This document shows positions 47,491 to 58,121 of a stretch of 64,000 bases of DNA, one piece after another. Both the position numbers and the translations under genes were made by a program. Below the pieces are notes generated by a model that saw nothing but the letters and a program-made list of their open reading frames with translations, ran no database searches and was not told where the DNA came from. The stretch comes from Cymodocea nodosa (lineage: Eukaryota; Streptophyta; Magnoliopsida; Alismatales; Cymodoceaceae). Within the stretch, counting starts at the first letter, position 1. The number at the start of each line of letters is the position of its first letter. The DNA is taken from NCBI GenBank assembly GCA_036874045.1, contig JAZBRI010000011.1, forward strand, positions 13,162,001 to 13,226,000, written 5' to 3'.

Positions 47491-49127
47491 GTCGAAGTAT
47501 AATTCAGTGTTTTCCTACACAGGATTTTGCTAATCTTGCTGCCTTTTGTTTTGATTTGGCTACGATTTGATCAACTTGATTTTGGATCTTAGAAAACGAA
47601 GGAAATAGGGTTTTTTTTCCGGATGTAGGACAGGATTTGGGCTTTTCTATACACTTTTTTGTGTGGCTTCAGGCTTACCATCATGTGAAGAAGATATTGC
47701 ATTCTGATTTGTTTATATATTGCTTCTTTGCTTGTCTGTCGTTGAAGATAGATAGTTTCATGTATGGTATAAAAGCTGTGGGGGATTGACTTGTTTTATA
47801 CGTCTAGTTGAAACTTAAACATGCGCAAATGTAGTCGACACTTGGGATATGGAGGTGCTCCTTGCGATGGCTTGTTTGTTTCAATTCGACAACTTGGATC
47901 TGTATTATTATTTCTTGAGTTTATGTAATATTTCATCAAGGCACTTAATTCATTTTGATGCATCATAATCGTTGATTGAGTTATATAAGAAATTTCTAAT
48001 CACATATTTATATATTATATTAGTATAGATATATTATTTACCATGCTTCTTAAAATATGATATCCTTGATCCTAGTGAATAGACGTTATTATACATGTGT
48101 GCTTTTAATGGTCAAAATGAATATATGGTTGTTGGATTTGAGCTTAGTTCTCAATGTTGACATGGTGGAATTTTCACCACACAATTCAAGCTAAAAGTTT
48201 TGTAAATTTTCTACGTAAGATGCATACTGCACAACAGTGAAGTCCCTCAAGCTTTTGATTTTCAGGTCTCTGTATTGGATGCATATCATAAATCACAATA
48301 CAAACTATGAAGTGTTGAAAAAAAATAGCAAAGGTTGAGACTTGTCCCATTCTCCACAATATATGTACATCAAAATGTTGTATTTGGCTATTCACGTTTT
48401 GCAGAGCGGAATATCTATTAAAAAAGTGAAACTGCCATCCTGCAAAGATTGGAATATGATGCTAGTGCATGGAAGGAAATTGATTCTGCTTGTTGCACTT
48501 AAATGGATGTAGAAAATGACTTGGTAGTATGGAAAAGAAGAGAGGAGGTGTATAGGGTTACTAGATAGGAGAAAAAACTAGGTACAAACATGTAGTTCAT
48601 ATCATAGTAAGGTACAAACATGCCCAATTTTTGAGCTTTGATGCCTTGAGTGCTTGGGCATCTAGTTGCCAATTAAAAAATAAGAATATTTCTTCCAGTA
48701 TGCCTAATGTAGATGTTAGCATTGACCAAGATGAAAGGATCCGAATTATGGTTCTAGAGGAATATATCTCATTAGAAAAGAAACTCATTAGATATATTTT
48801 GATTCATTTACCCTTCCAGAAGAATCGTCTACATATGACTTTTGCTCATTCAAAGCTATTCATACAAAAGTGAAAAAAATCACTGTTTCAATGAAAGTGA
48901 TGTCCCATTGCTGTTTCCTTTTGGAACTCCTTTTATTTCTTTTCATTTTTCGCTCAAACAAAAAGAAAGTGCTTTAAATATTTCATACATGGTTTTAGCT
49001 AACATATAGTAAATATAAGCCAGAGCTAGAAACATGAATTCATTTTCTTATATTTTACTACTTTTAGTTTATTATTTGTGATACTTTTCTTCATCTCATG
49101 CAAGTTTGTTTCTGGCATAGCAACAAA
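47375..49127 (+). promoter_or_regulatory. Probable 5' untranslated exon and first intron of the AIG1-type gene
   Basis: A leader-like stretch from about 47375 contains a (GTC)n run (47461-47495). The coding start at 49128 lies ten bases after an acceptor (TTTCTGGCATAG|CAAC at 49120), which implies an upstream non-coding exon. The donor was not fixed. Confidence 0.5.
47461..47495. repeat. (GTC)n triplet repeat
   Basis: A near-perfect GTC/CGT trinucleotide run in the presumed 5' leader of the AIG1-type gene. Confidence 0.9.
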
Positions 49128-52100
49128 ATGGGTGGGAGCTCAGTGGATGATGAATGGGAATTTGCCATTTCTCCAAGGTTGTCTAATACGGTTGTCTTGG
49201 TTGGACGAACTGGTAATGGGAAAAGTGCTACAGGAAATAGTATTCTTGATAGAAAAGACTTCATATCACGAGCAAGCTCTTCAGGTGTGACGACTACATC
49301 TGAAATGCGGACAACTGTTTGGAAGGATGGGCGGACTGTGAATGTTATTGACACTCCTGGTAAGGTTTCTGGGTATGCTACATTTTCTCTTTCATAACAT
49401 AGTCACATGGATCCTTGGAAACCTATTTACCTAAGTAGCCTTGTTGATAGGAGAAATATGTTTTGCCTCTCACTTCATCTGGACTGGGAGATCATTGTAA
49501 ACCACTAAAAATGATTCACCAAACTGAATTCTCTCAATTACTTTCTTGAGCTTTCTAGCATAACCTTAGCAAAAAATCTTGCCACTTATCTTATTGCTTC
49601 TCTCTGTGATTAATTGATTATATACCAACTTTAAGTTTCACTGTCTTTTGGTCCATTTCTGTCCAACTTAATTATACAGTCTTGTTTTTCTCTCTCATGA
49701 TTTTATACCGAAAAAATAAATTTGCGTTCCCTAAAATCAGACCATGCAACATATGACAAAATCTTGAACTGCAAATATTTAATCAAAAAAATAAAAGATG
49801 CAAAATAAATTTGGAAGCAACCTTCATTCCCTTGTAGACCATTTCTCCCATCATCCAGCTGGTTTTTCATGGTCTTCTAAATCTGGATCATAGCTTGATA
49901 CAATTGATTTACAAGAACCAACATCCTGACTAGTTCTCTGGTCCCATTTAGACTGCTCTCTTCTATAAATTTAGCTGAACAGACAAGATGATGATTAAGT
50001 TTTGAAATAAGCATGATTCACTGTAGGCCATGCTTCTCACATGACACTTGAACCTCCATACGTACACCTCATTTCCCTGATGACCCTTCTGCTCAACCTC
50101 AAAAAGTCAATATAACCAACACAATTTCCAAGCCATTGGGGAATATTCATTTAGACATATTTCCATCAACGTGGTCTCATATGCAATCCACTGCCATTCC
50201 AGCTACATTGTTCTGATCATGTCACTGCATCCACGACCTCTCCAAGGGGAGAAAGGACTAGAAAGGTCACTGGAGTGAGTGGAGGGGAAAAAGGAAGAGA
50301 GCTTTTATTCAAAAAATGTCTTGGTGAAGAGAAGATCTCAATCACATTTTACATCTGATGATTTCAATTTAAATGCACTTGCAGGCACCTTCTTTGTAGG
50401 TAAGGGTGTAATTGGAGTGGATATGAAATGAATCTATCAGTATCCAAATTCAAATCTGAATTTTTTAAATTGCATCCAAATTCGTATCTAAATTTGAATG
50501 GATATTAATTTATATATCCAAATTTGAATTCAATAGATACATTCAAATTTGAATATTATTCAAATCAAAAAATTATTCAAACTATTCAAAAATTCAAGCA
50601 CTTGCATCCGATTTGAACTCCAATAATTTGAAATATTCAAATCTGAAGCTCTCAAAATATCATTTTCAGACATACTAAGATTCAAATTTGGATTAAATAT
50701 AAATATATAATTATTTATTAATAAATACTTTGGATTTAGATTTTATTGAATTGGATATTACCATTGGAATTCAATCTGATTTTTCTTGGATTTTAAATAT
50801 CAGATTCAAATTTGACCATAATTATTTGATGATTTATTCATGGTTAGTCATGATAAACAAAAACATTGTTGGTATTTTTGTTGCATAATTGGCTGAGTTT
50901 GATCTCTTTCAATGCCTCTGGTGCAGTTTCACATAAACAGCCTCAAGATAATATAGAAAACTATTCAATTAAACTAACTTAAATAGATAAAGAATCCTTT
51001 TCATAGCAGTAATAGATTGTAGAAACTTATTAAATAAGATATAAAGTACAGCATATTCAAATAAATGTGGATAAGTAAACAGTTCAGGCAGTTGCTGAGA
51101 ATGCTAATAATAGCTCATGAGAAATCCAGCGTGAGAAGAAAACAATTTTTGAGAAATTCTTTTGCTATTATTTCTACGTCAACCATTGAATCTTTTTGTT
51201 CAGGCAGTCTTATGGATTGCAAGTTCAAATACAAGCATACCATTGTCCACCTTTTGATACATCCTCTTAGTTTGATACTAAAAGATGCTATTTGTCATGA
51301 TTTTTTACTGGCAGGCCTTTTTGACTTTTCCAATGAAGCTGAATTCATTGGTAAAGAGATTGTCAAGTGCATTAATTTAGCCAAGGATGGGATTCATGCC
51401 GTACTTGTGGTTTTCTCGGTTAGGGCTCGGTTTTCTAAAGAGGAGGAGGCCGTGTTGCAGAGTCTACAAAACTTTTTTGGCCCAAGAATCACTGATTACA
51501 TGATTGTTATATTTACTGGTGGTGACGAGCTTCAAGAAGATGGTGATACATTGGACGATTATTTGGGCCGTGAATGTCCCGAGCCTCTGCAGGTCATTTT
51601 CTTAATATCCTTTTAATTACATAGTCAAAGTAAATATGTTCATTTTTTTTTTCTTTATTATTTATTTAATTGCACATTTGTTTTCCATTTTTCATTAAAA
51701 GAAGGGTTATTTTGAATTATCCTACTTTAGTTTGATATTAATTACACCTTTGATTATGGGATTAGATGTTATTGCAAGGAATTCAACTTCAAATTTGTGT
51801 CGAGCTTCTATTTGATGGAAAAAGGAAACATATAGGACCTAGGTAGAAATATCGGTTGAGTGTTTCATGGCTACTATCCATGGATTGAAAATCATGTTTT
51901 TTTCCTTTGAACGGTGGGATTGAAAATCATGTGTTATTTAATGTTTGTTGCCTGGGCAAGCAAAAATGCCATAATTTAAGTGCTGTGGTCGAAGCATTTG
52001 TTTTTTGTTGTCACAAAAATATTTACTCGTCCCAGGTTCTTTGCTGTTATGATCCAATATATCCTGAAATTTCTAGTCTTGTTACTGTTTTGCAGAAAGT

Positions 52101-52838
52101 TCTGGAGTTGTGTGATAATAGGGTAGTGCTTTTTGATAACAAAACTAAGGATGCGACCCAGAAAGGCCAACAAGTTCAGAAATTGTTCTCCATTGTGGAC
52201 CTCATCATGGAAAAGAATAATGGGCGGCCATACTCGGATGAAATTTTTGCAGAGCTTAAAGTATGGGTACCTATCTCTTTAAGCATGTCTCTGGTTTGAT
52301 TGTCAATAATAATTGTTTTTGAATCGGATGGCAGATGGGAGATTTGAAGTTGCAAGATAAAAGGAAGGTGGTCGAATCCCTGGAAGGATATTCCAAACAG
52401 GAAGTGTCTGAGTTAAAGGAGCTGATGAACAAAACTTACGATGACCAACTCAAGCGAATAACCGAAATGGTATTTCTGGCTGTCCTACTTTTATTGTTGT
52501 CATGGCTATTGTTCTCATTACCGAGGATGATTCTGTACATTTTGGATATTCTCTCCTGGTTCTTTATTTCCCACATTTCTAGTCCATCTCTGGATAAGTC
52601 TTGAGGATCGTTTTCCATGGTTTGTCAGGTAGAAGTTAAGATTCGGGAAACGACTCGGAGACTTGAGCAGCAATTGGCAGCAGAACAAGCAGCTCGTGAA
52701 GAAGCAGAGAAGAAAGCGTGGGAAGCACAGAGGAAGTCAGATGATGAGATACGTATGCTCAGGGAAAGTTTGGAGAAGGCTAGGAAGGAGACGGAGGATC
52801 TCCGTCAAGCACATAGCGGTAAATGTGCCATTCTGTGA
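49128..52838 (+). CDS. AIG1/IAN (GIMAP-type) GTPase with C-terminal coiled coil and CaaX box
   Basis: Coding exons: 49128-49359, 51315-51592, 52096-52260, 52335-52469, 52629-52838; all GT-AG and phase-consistent; 339 aa. The AIG1-type G domain shows G1 GRTGNGKSATGNS, the conserved-box G3 region VIDTPGLFDFS, VLVVFSVRARFSKEEE, G4-like FTGGDEL, and a G5-like VVLFDNK. After it comes a charged helix predicted to be a coiled coil (RRLEQQLAAEQAAREEAEKKA...). The protein ends CAIL, a CaaX box whose final Leu favours geranylgeranylation. AIG1 was named for induction during avirulent Pseudomonas infection; related GTPases act at membranes. Start chosen at MGGSSVDDEWEF, just after a splice acceptor. No defect was seen. 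Confidence 0.9.
50430..50830. repeat. AT-rich repetitive stretch of TTTGAAT/ATTCAAA motifs
   Basis: In AIG1 intron 2 the words CAAATTTGAAT and ATTCAAATTTGAAT recur many times in both orientations, so this stretch is internally self-complementary. It resembles the body of a degenerate foldback or satellite-like element. No ends were identified. Confidence 0.4.
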
Positions 52839-53629
52839 TCTCCTCAATGGACTCTACTGAAAATGGTGAAATCTCTACTCTGTAAATATGTTAACAACAA
52901 TCTCTGGTTACTTTTGGAAAACTTCATGTTCTTAAAAGCGTGAGATCAACGTATGGCACGGTTGAACAACGATCGTCTCATTTTTGTGCCTATGCTGCGC
53001 ATTATCAACATTGGTTTAATTGAGGAAAAAAACCACAGCAAGTAGAATAAGAATAATAATAATAATAAAGCTCAGGAGCATAGGTGCAATAGTTTTTTAC
53101 GAGTACTGTAATGTTTAAAAAAAAAAGAAGGAAGAATGTTGAGAATTAGCTTTAAAATTTGATACAAAAGTAAATGTTTCTAGATCACGTGGATGCTTAA
53201 AATTTATAGGACGTTGACAACAATTATTAAATAACACTAGCGTGTTTTCTATGAAGTGATTACCATGTCTCCTTAAAATTGATTCAAGGACATGTGTGTT
53301 AAAAGTCATTTTAGTGATTCTTGCAAGTAAATAACGATAATTAGATGATATAATTGATCTATTTATTGGGAATGAAGACTTAGAGAAACACTCTTCTCGC
53401 AATAATCATCTTGAAAAAAGAAGAAGAAGGATGCACGTAAATGAAACCAAGAAACCTCCCCCCACAGATTATCCAGGACAGATAAGTACAGACTTACCTG
53501 TATTTTTACTTAATTAAAACAGACAAATAATATTAATATCCAGATTATTTATTTACATGTAAATAGATGTTAATGGATGATAAGATTGAAATATTTCTGC
53601 CGCCGTTTACGGCCGAAGCCACCCCCACA
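52839..53629. other. AIG1 3' flank and intergenic DNA
   Basis: The AIG1 3' untranslated region is followed by AT-rich sequence with no recognisable gene. Confidence 0.5.
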
Positions 53630-54228
53630 CGAATTGGGCTCACACTGCAACTCGAACTCTGAAGAAGACGAGGGTGCAGAACTGAGAGAGAGAGAGAGAG
53701 AGAGAGAGGAATCGGAGAAAATCTCGATCCAATCCGGAAGAGTCCCTCAGGTCCTTCTTCATCTGCTCCCCTCAATTGTGGTGCTTTCGCGAATCCATTT
53801 TCCGTTCCCGATCTCTAGGGCTTTTTGGTTTGTTTTCCGGGACGTAAGGTGCTTCACCGTCTTTAGAATTTTGGTGTCTTTGGTTCTGTTGCGAATTATG
53901 AGTTCCATGAGGAGGGAATCATCTTGTGTTCGTTGTTTGATTCATGAATGTATTGTATAGGACGTCTTCCTGCGGCGGGAAGGTGTTTTACTTTACCGTC
54001 TCGGCGGTTACGTGTGTTATTGAATCATTCCGAATTCTTTTGGGGATTCGGACTTGTTTGCTACATTTCTGCATGCAAAAAGGTCGATAATTGTTTTTTA
54101 AGTGTGGAATTTGAGTAATTAGTGAATCTGTTATTTGGTTTCGATTGTCCACCAGATTCGGAAGCCAATCACGTGAAGTTTGTGCTAGGAGCGAATTGGA
54201 TGTGTTGATATGGGAAAAGATCAAAGAG
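53630..54228 (+). pseudogene. Orphan 5' gene end: leader exon, intron and short first coding exon
   Basis: A GC-richer stretch with a (GA)n run (53684-53709) resembles a plant 5' leader and is followed by a GGGAC|GTAAGG donor near 53844. An acceptor TTGTCCACCAG (about 54155) precedes a short exon with an ATG at 54210 reading MGKDQR and a G|GTGAATTC donor at 54228. No following exon could be found before the TPS gene; the downstream DNA is LINE debris. The parent gene is not recognised. It may be a truncated gene, a gene with a distant exon, or chance signals. Confidence 0.35.
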
Positions 54229-54819
54229 GTGAATTCTTTTAGGTTGCCCGATTTTTCTTCTTCTTTTTTTATGTCCATGTTTATTGGCTCTGCTATTACC
54301 ATGTGTTGACTTGAATCCATTGTGCGTTGATTTTACTGTTCATTTTATTTAAATTCGAAGTAGTCAAGACGATAGGCAATGAGGAATTGCCTGATTGAAG
54401 CAAGCAGTAAATTAGAAAATATAAAACGTATAACATGATAATAAAAATTCATTGATTCTTTGTATTGTGGAGCCCACAAAAATTAAAAATAAATGTCTCT
54501 ATGCTCCTTCCATTACGAATGGCTTCTTCTACTTGTTCTAGACAAAATCAAATATTTAAAATTATCAACAAAATAAACAAGATTTTCTTAGAGGTTGGAG
54601 GTGTGGCAAGGGAAACTATTGAGCTTTGGAGGTATGCCAATTCTTTTGAAAAGTATCGTGAACATCATCTCCAAATTCCACATGTCCATATTTTCTCTTC
54701 CAGTGGGTGTAGTCGATACTTTCCAAAAGCATTTTAGAAAGTTGTTATTGAAAGATGTTACCCTATAGATTTTTCTCTACAAAAAGATTTCCTTTTAGGA
54801 AAGAAAAATTAATTAGTGT

Positions 54820-54985
54820 CAAAGAAACTAAAAGAAGTTGAGGAAGACCTAAAATTACTTGTTTAGGAGTTAGAAAAGATTTAAATTTATGTAATTTAAT
54901 TGAAAATTTTGATCATAGGAAGAAATTTTTTTTTTTTTAAATTCATATGGTCGGCCTCACATAGTGAGATTATAGTATGGGTAAT
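54820..54985 (+). mobile_element. RTE-type LINE 3' tail
   Basis: The plus strand reads GRPKITCLGVRKDLNLCNLIEN with DHRKK and then a SAS/ADP-like end, followed by TAATTGTTGTTGTC. This matches the C-terminal GRPRxTW...DLxxxNLTEx...DRxxWRxxIHVAD end and the TTGTTG-type tail of plant RTE elements. The upstream part from 54465 may also belong to it. Confidence 0.65.
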
Positions 54986-54994
54986 TGTTGTTGT

Positions 54995-56100
54995 CATGGG
55001 ATTGATTTTAAGGTAGTGTATGGCAGTTCTATTGAACTTTGGAGTAAAAAATGGGTGCTAGATTTGTCTCTATCACAAGATTTCAGTCTTGTCACAGACA
55101 AGGAGGCTCATACATGTGAGGTGGGTGAATGGAATAGGGACTTATGGTCTTGGCATCTGAACCTTAGAAGGAATTTAAAGGTTGGGGAGGTCAATGAAAT
55201 GGCATCCTATGGACTAGGACAAACTTTTATGGACTAGAGCTGGGCCACAGAAGTTTATGGTATCTAGCATGTATGTGGGCATGGAGGATCCTTTCAGTCT
55301 AAAATGGAAGTCTTGTAAAATGGTTTGGATTTGCAAATTTTCTTTGAAGATGTGGTTGTTTTGTGGTCACTTTTTCATGATTGTATCATTACAAAAATCA
55401 GATGCAGTAGGTGGGCTGGTGACTCTAACTTCTTTTGTAAATTCTGCAATCATAATAATGAAGATAGTAGTTGCCTTTTCTTTGAATGCTGGTGGGAGAA
55501 AGAAATCTAGGTAATCTTTTGCCTAGGGTGTTTGAGCATGGTTTACAATTCACATTTATGCAGAACTTCCAGAGTTACTGTCTGTTATACTTTGAATGAT
55601 CAAGCAGAATTTGTCTTTGGCTAAATATGATTTGTTTCTTCTAATTCACACAATATTCTGGACAGTTTGGCCATAGAAAAAGAAATTGATATTTGACGGG
55701 ATGACATGCATGGTGGGGAATTTACAGCATCATGACTGGAACACGTTTAGATCTTGGGAGGGGACATTACTTCTGTAATCTTCGTTTTTACTTTTCATGT
55801 TTTGGCTGGATCTTCTTGATCCTCTTTATATGATCATGTTTCTTTCAAATTGGGAAATGGCAATAGAATCAGGTTCTGGTTGGATCGATGGCTTGGAAGT
55901 AGCATTCTAAAGGAGATTTTTTGGACTGTTTTTTGCTGGCTTGCAATCAGCAAGGAAGAGTTAGGACTATGGGTGTCTTCTGTAGCAACTCAGGTTGGGT
56001 GTGAAACTTGCAGCTGTGCAGAAATCTTGAGGCAGGTGAGATTCAACAAGTCTCTCCCTTTTAAATCTTCTTGAGGATGTGTTCGGGCCTTTGGTTGCTG
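54995..56100 (+). mobile_element. L1-like LINE C-terminal fragments
   Basis: Plus-strand frames read YGSSIELWSKKWVLD (55015-55060) and CKFCNHNNEDSSCLFFECWWEK (55436-55502, a zf-RVT pattern). HVSFKLGNGNRIRFWLDRWLGSSILKE (55830-55915) is the pre-zf-RVT region again. Two copies of the same protein region in the same direction imply at least two LINE fragments. Frameshifts and stops are frequent. Confidence 0.65.
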
Positions 56101-57074
56101 GGAGATTCCGGTATGGAATCCACATAAAAAGGATTTTTTATGTGAAAGGATGCCACAACAGTTTAAGGGTACATGGGAAGACTTGGGAATACTTAGCCGT
56201 GTCGAAAGCCTTCATGTGGTTCCTGTGCCATGAAAAGCTTGTAACAAAGAATTATCGGAGAAAATAGATGTCACGATTTAACATAATATATAGTCTCTGT
56301 ACTAGAACAGAAGAGTGTTGGGCATTTATTTTCCACTTGCAAGGAAAGCCAACTGGCATGGAGCTCGCTCACGCTGCTAGTGATTTAGGGTGTTCTGATT
56401 TTCCTTAGCAAACAACATTTCCTATAGGGAATAGGAAAGTGTCATGACATCTGTGAGGCAAAGGAAAGCTTGCAGCATCCAAACATGCTTTTGCTGCTTG
56501 TGCATGCTGTATGTTGCGCGGTATGGAGAAGCAAAAATCAAATTGTGTTTGATTCAGGGTGCTACTAATCTACTAACCAGGAGAGATCATGGGTCTTGCT
56601 AGGCATTTTGGGAGTCTTGGTCTAGATATTGTTAATTTTTTGTCATTTCTTTTATGTTATTTTCTTCCTTGTTGGGTTTACCATTTTCGTAAATCTTTCA
56701 GTCTTTTTTGTATGTAATCTATTAATTCTTTTTAATTCGATCCATTGTTCTTTTCTTCATGAAAATTATCACTTCTTTAGAAACAAAAATTGCTTTCAAT
56801 GTATCAATGCCTAACGTGTATAACTGGATAATAATAATAGTCTCTTCAAAAAAACTAGATAATAATAGTACCAAAAAAATTATGTTCATTATGTAATTCA
56901 AAATAATTCAAAGAATTATCTTAAAGACTTACCATGCCGTTCTGTCATGTAATTACCATGCTATCATATTGTGACACATTATCATGCATGGGTGTCATAA
57001 CATGGAATATGCTGCACTCTTTGATGTTGGGCATGGGATATTTATTCCACAGATTTCTAACACACACACACACA

Positions 57075-57106
<32 letters not shown>

Positions 57107-57651
57107 AAGTATATGCTGATGGATAACCAACATTTCGGAGGGTTTATCTTGTGTTGTAATGTTGAAGGCGGGTGCACAATAAACAAAATGTATCTGATCT
57201 GAAAAGAAGATGTTAGTCATTCAGCTCTCTTGTTATTTTTATTTATTACCTTGGACGGTCTCTTGTTATTATGACACTACAAATTCTATGCCTCTGTGTG
57301 ATGTGCATGTCTTTTTTGCAAGAGAAAAAGTTGTCATTTGAATAAATGCCACTATGTGTTTGCTCGGTCCAATCATTATATGCATGTTACAGAACTTAAT
57401 GATTATCTATTATTATTTGTTGGATTGGAGGATCATATTTTGTATCTTTGGTTTGTCGGTAAAATGTTAAAAATAATAATTGAAGCAGAGTCTGCCCAGA
57501 TTTATTGGTAAATAACCTAGGTTCATGTTAAAGTCCTACATCATCAAAAAAAATCCGGCATAAGCTGTACAAATTTTTTGTAATTATAGAGACACCAAAA
57601 ACAGAGGGTAAGGAACCACCGTTACACTGTTACAAATTCGCTAATCCAGTT
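56101..57651. other. Intergenic DNA with a compound microsatellite
   Basis: No gene was recognised. LINE debris may extend to about 56600. An (AC)n(TC)n run is at 57060-57103. Confidence 0.5.
57060..57103. repeat. (AC)n(TC)n compound microsatellite
   Basis: A CA run passes directly into a CT run with no interruption. Confidence 0.9.
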
Positions 57652-58121
57652 CTATTTACAAGTCATGGTTACGTACATACCAACTTCAGTTATAGGGGAT
57701 GTCATGCCATCTTTACACCTCCCACCACTGCTGTCTGTGAGATTATTATTTACGTCAGTGGATGCATCATTACACCATTCACTCCCCCTACGTACACCAT
57801 CAACTTTAGTAGCGTACGCGTCTTCCTGGAGAGTGCCAGTTGTAATGATTGCATCTTCAACTTTGGTGGATGGTGGAATGCCATCCATCCCATCTTCAAC
57901 TTTAAAAGATTGATCACCACCTCTAGTGAGTTCCAGTGATGGCCTCTCTTTAAAGAGCACCTCATTGTGACAATGTCGAGTCTTGCTGTGGACATCTGCT
58001 GTAAAAGGTACAAACTCACAACACTCAACCCCATCTTGTGTTTCAGTACACCTTTTGATTAAGTTCTTATGGTTGTCATCACAAGTAGCCATTGAATCTC
58101 TACCGGCCCAATGAGTCTCCC
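57652..58121 (-). other. Unrecognised open frame abutting the broken TPS gene
   Basis: A minus-strand frame from an internal ATG at 58092 (MATCDDNHKNLIKRC) to a stop at 57652-57654 encodes about 146 residues. It includes a repeated KVEDGMDGIPP...KVEDAII...KVDGV phrase. It has lower GC than the TPS exons and no similarity that I know. The sharp composition change at about 58121 marks the junction with TPS sequence. It may be part of a transposon or the end of another gene. Confidence 0.35.

Noticed and set aside
53115..53402. 95-codon minus-strand frame
   Set aside because: No similarity, AT-rich, intergenic.
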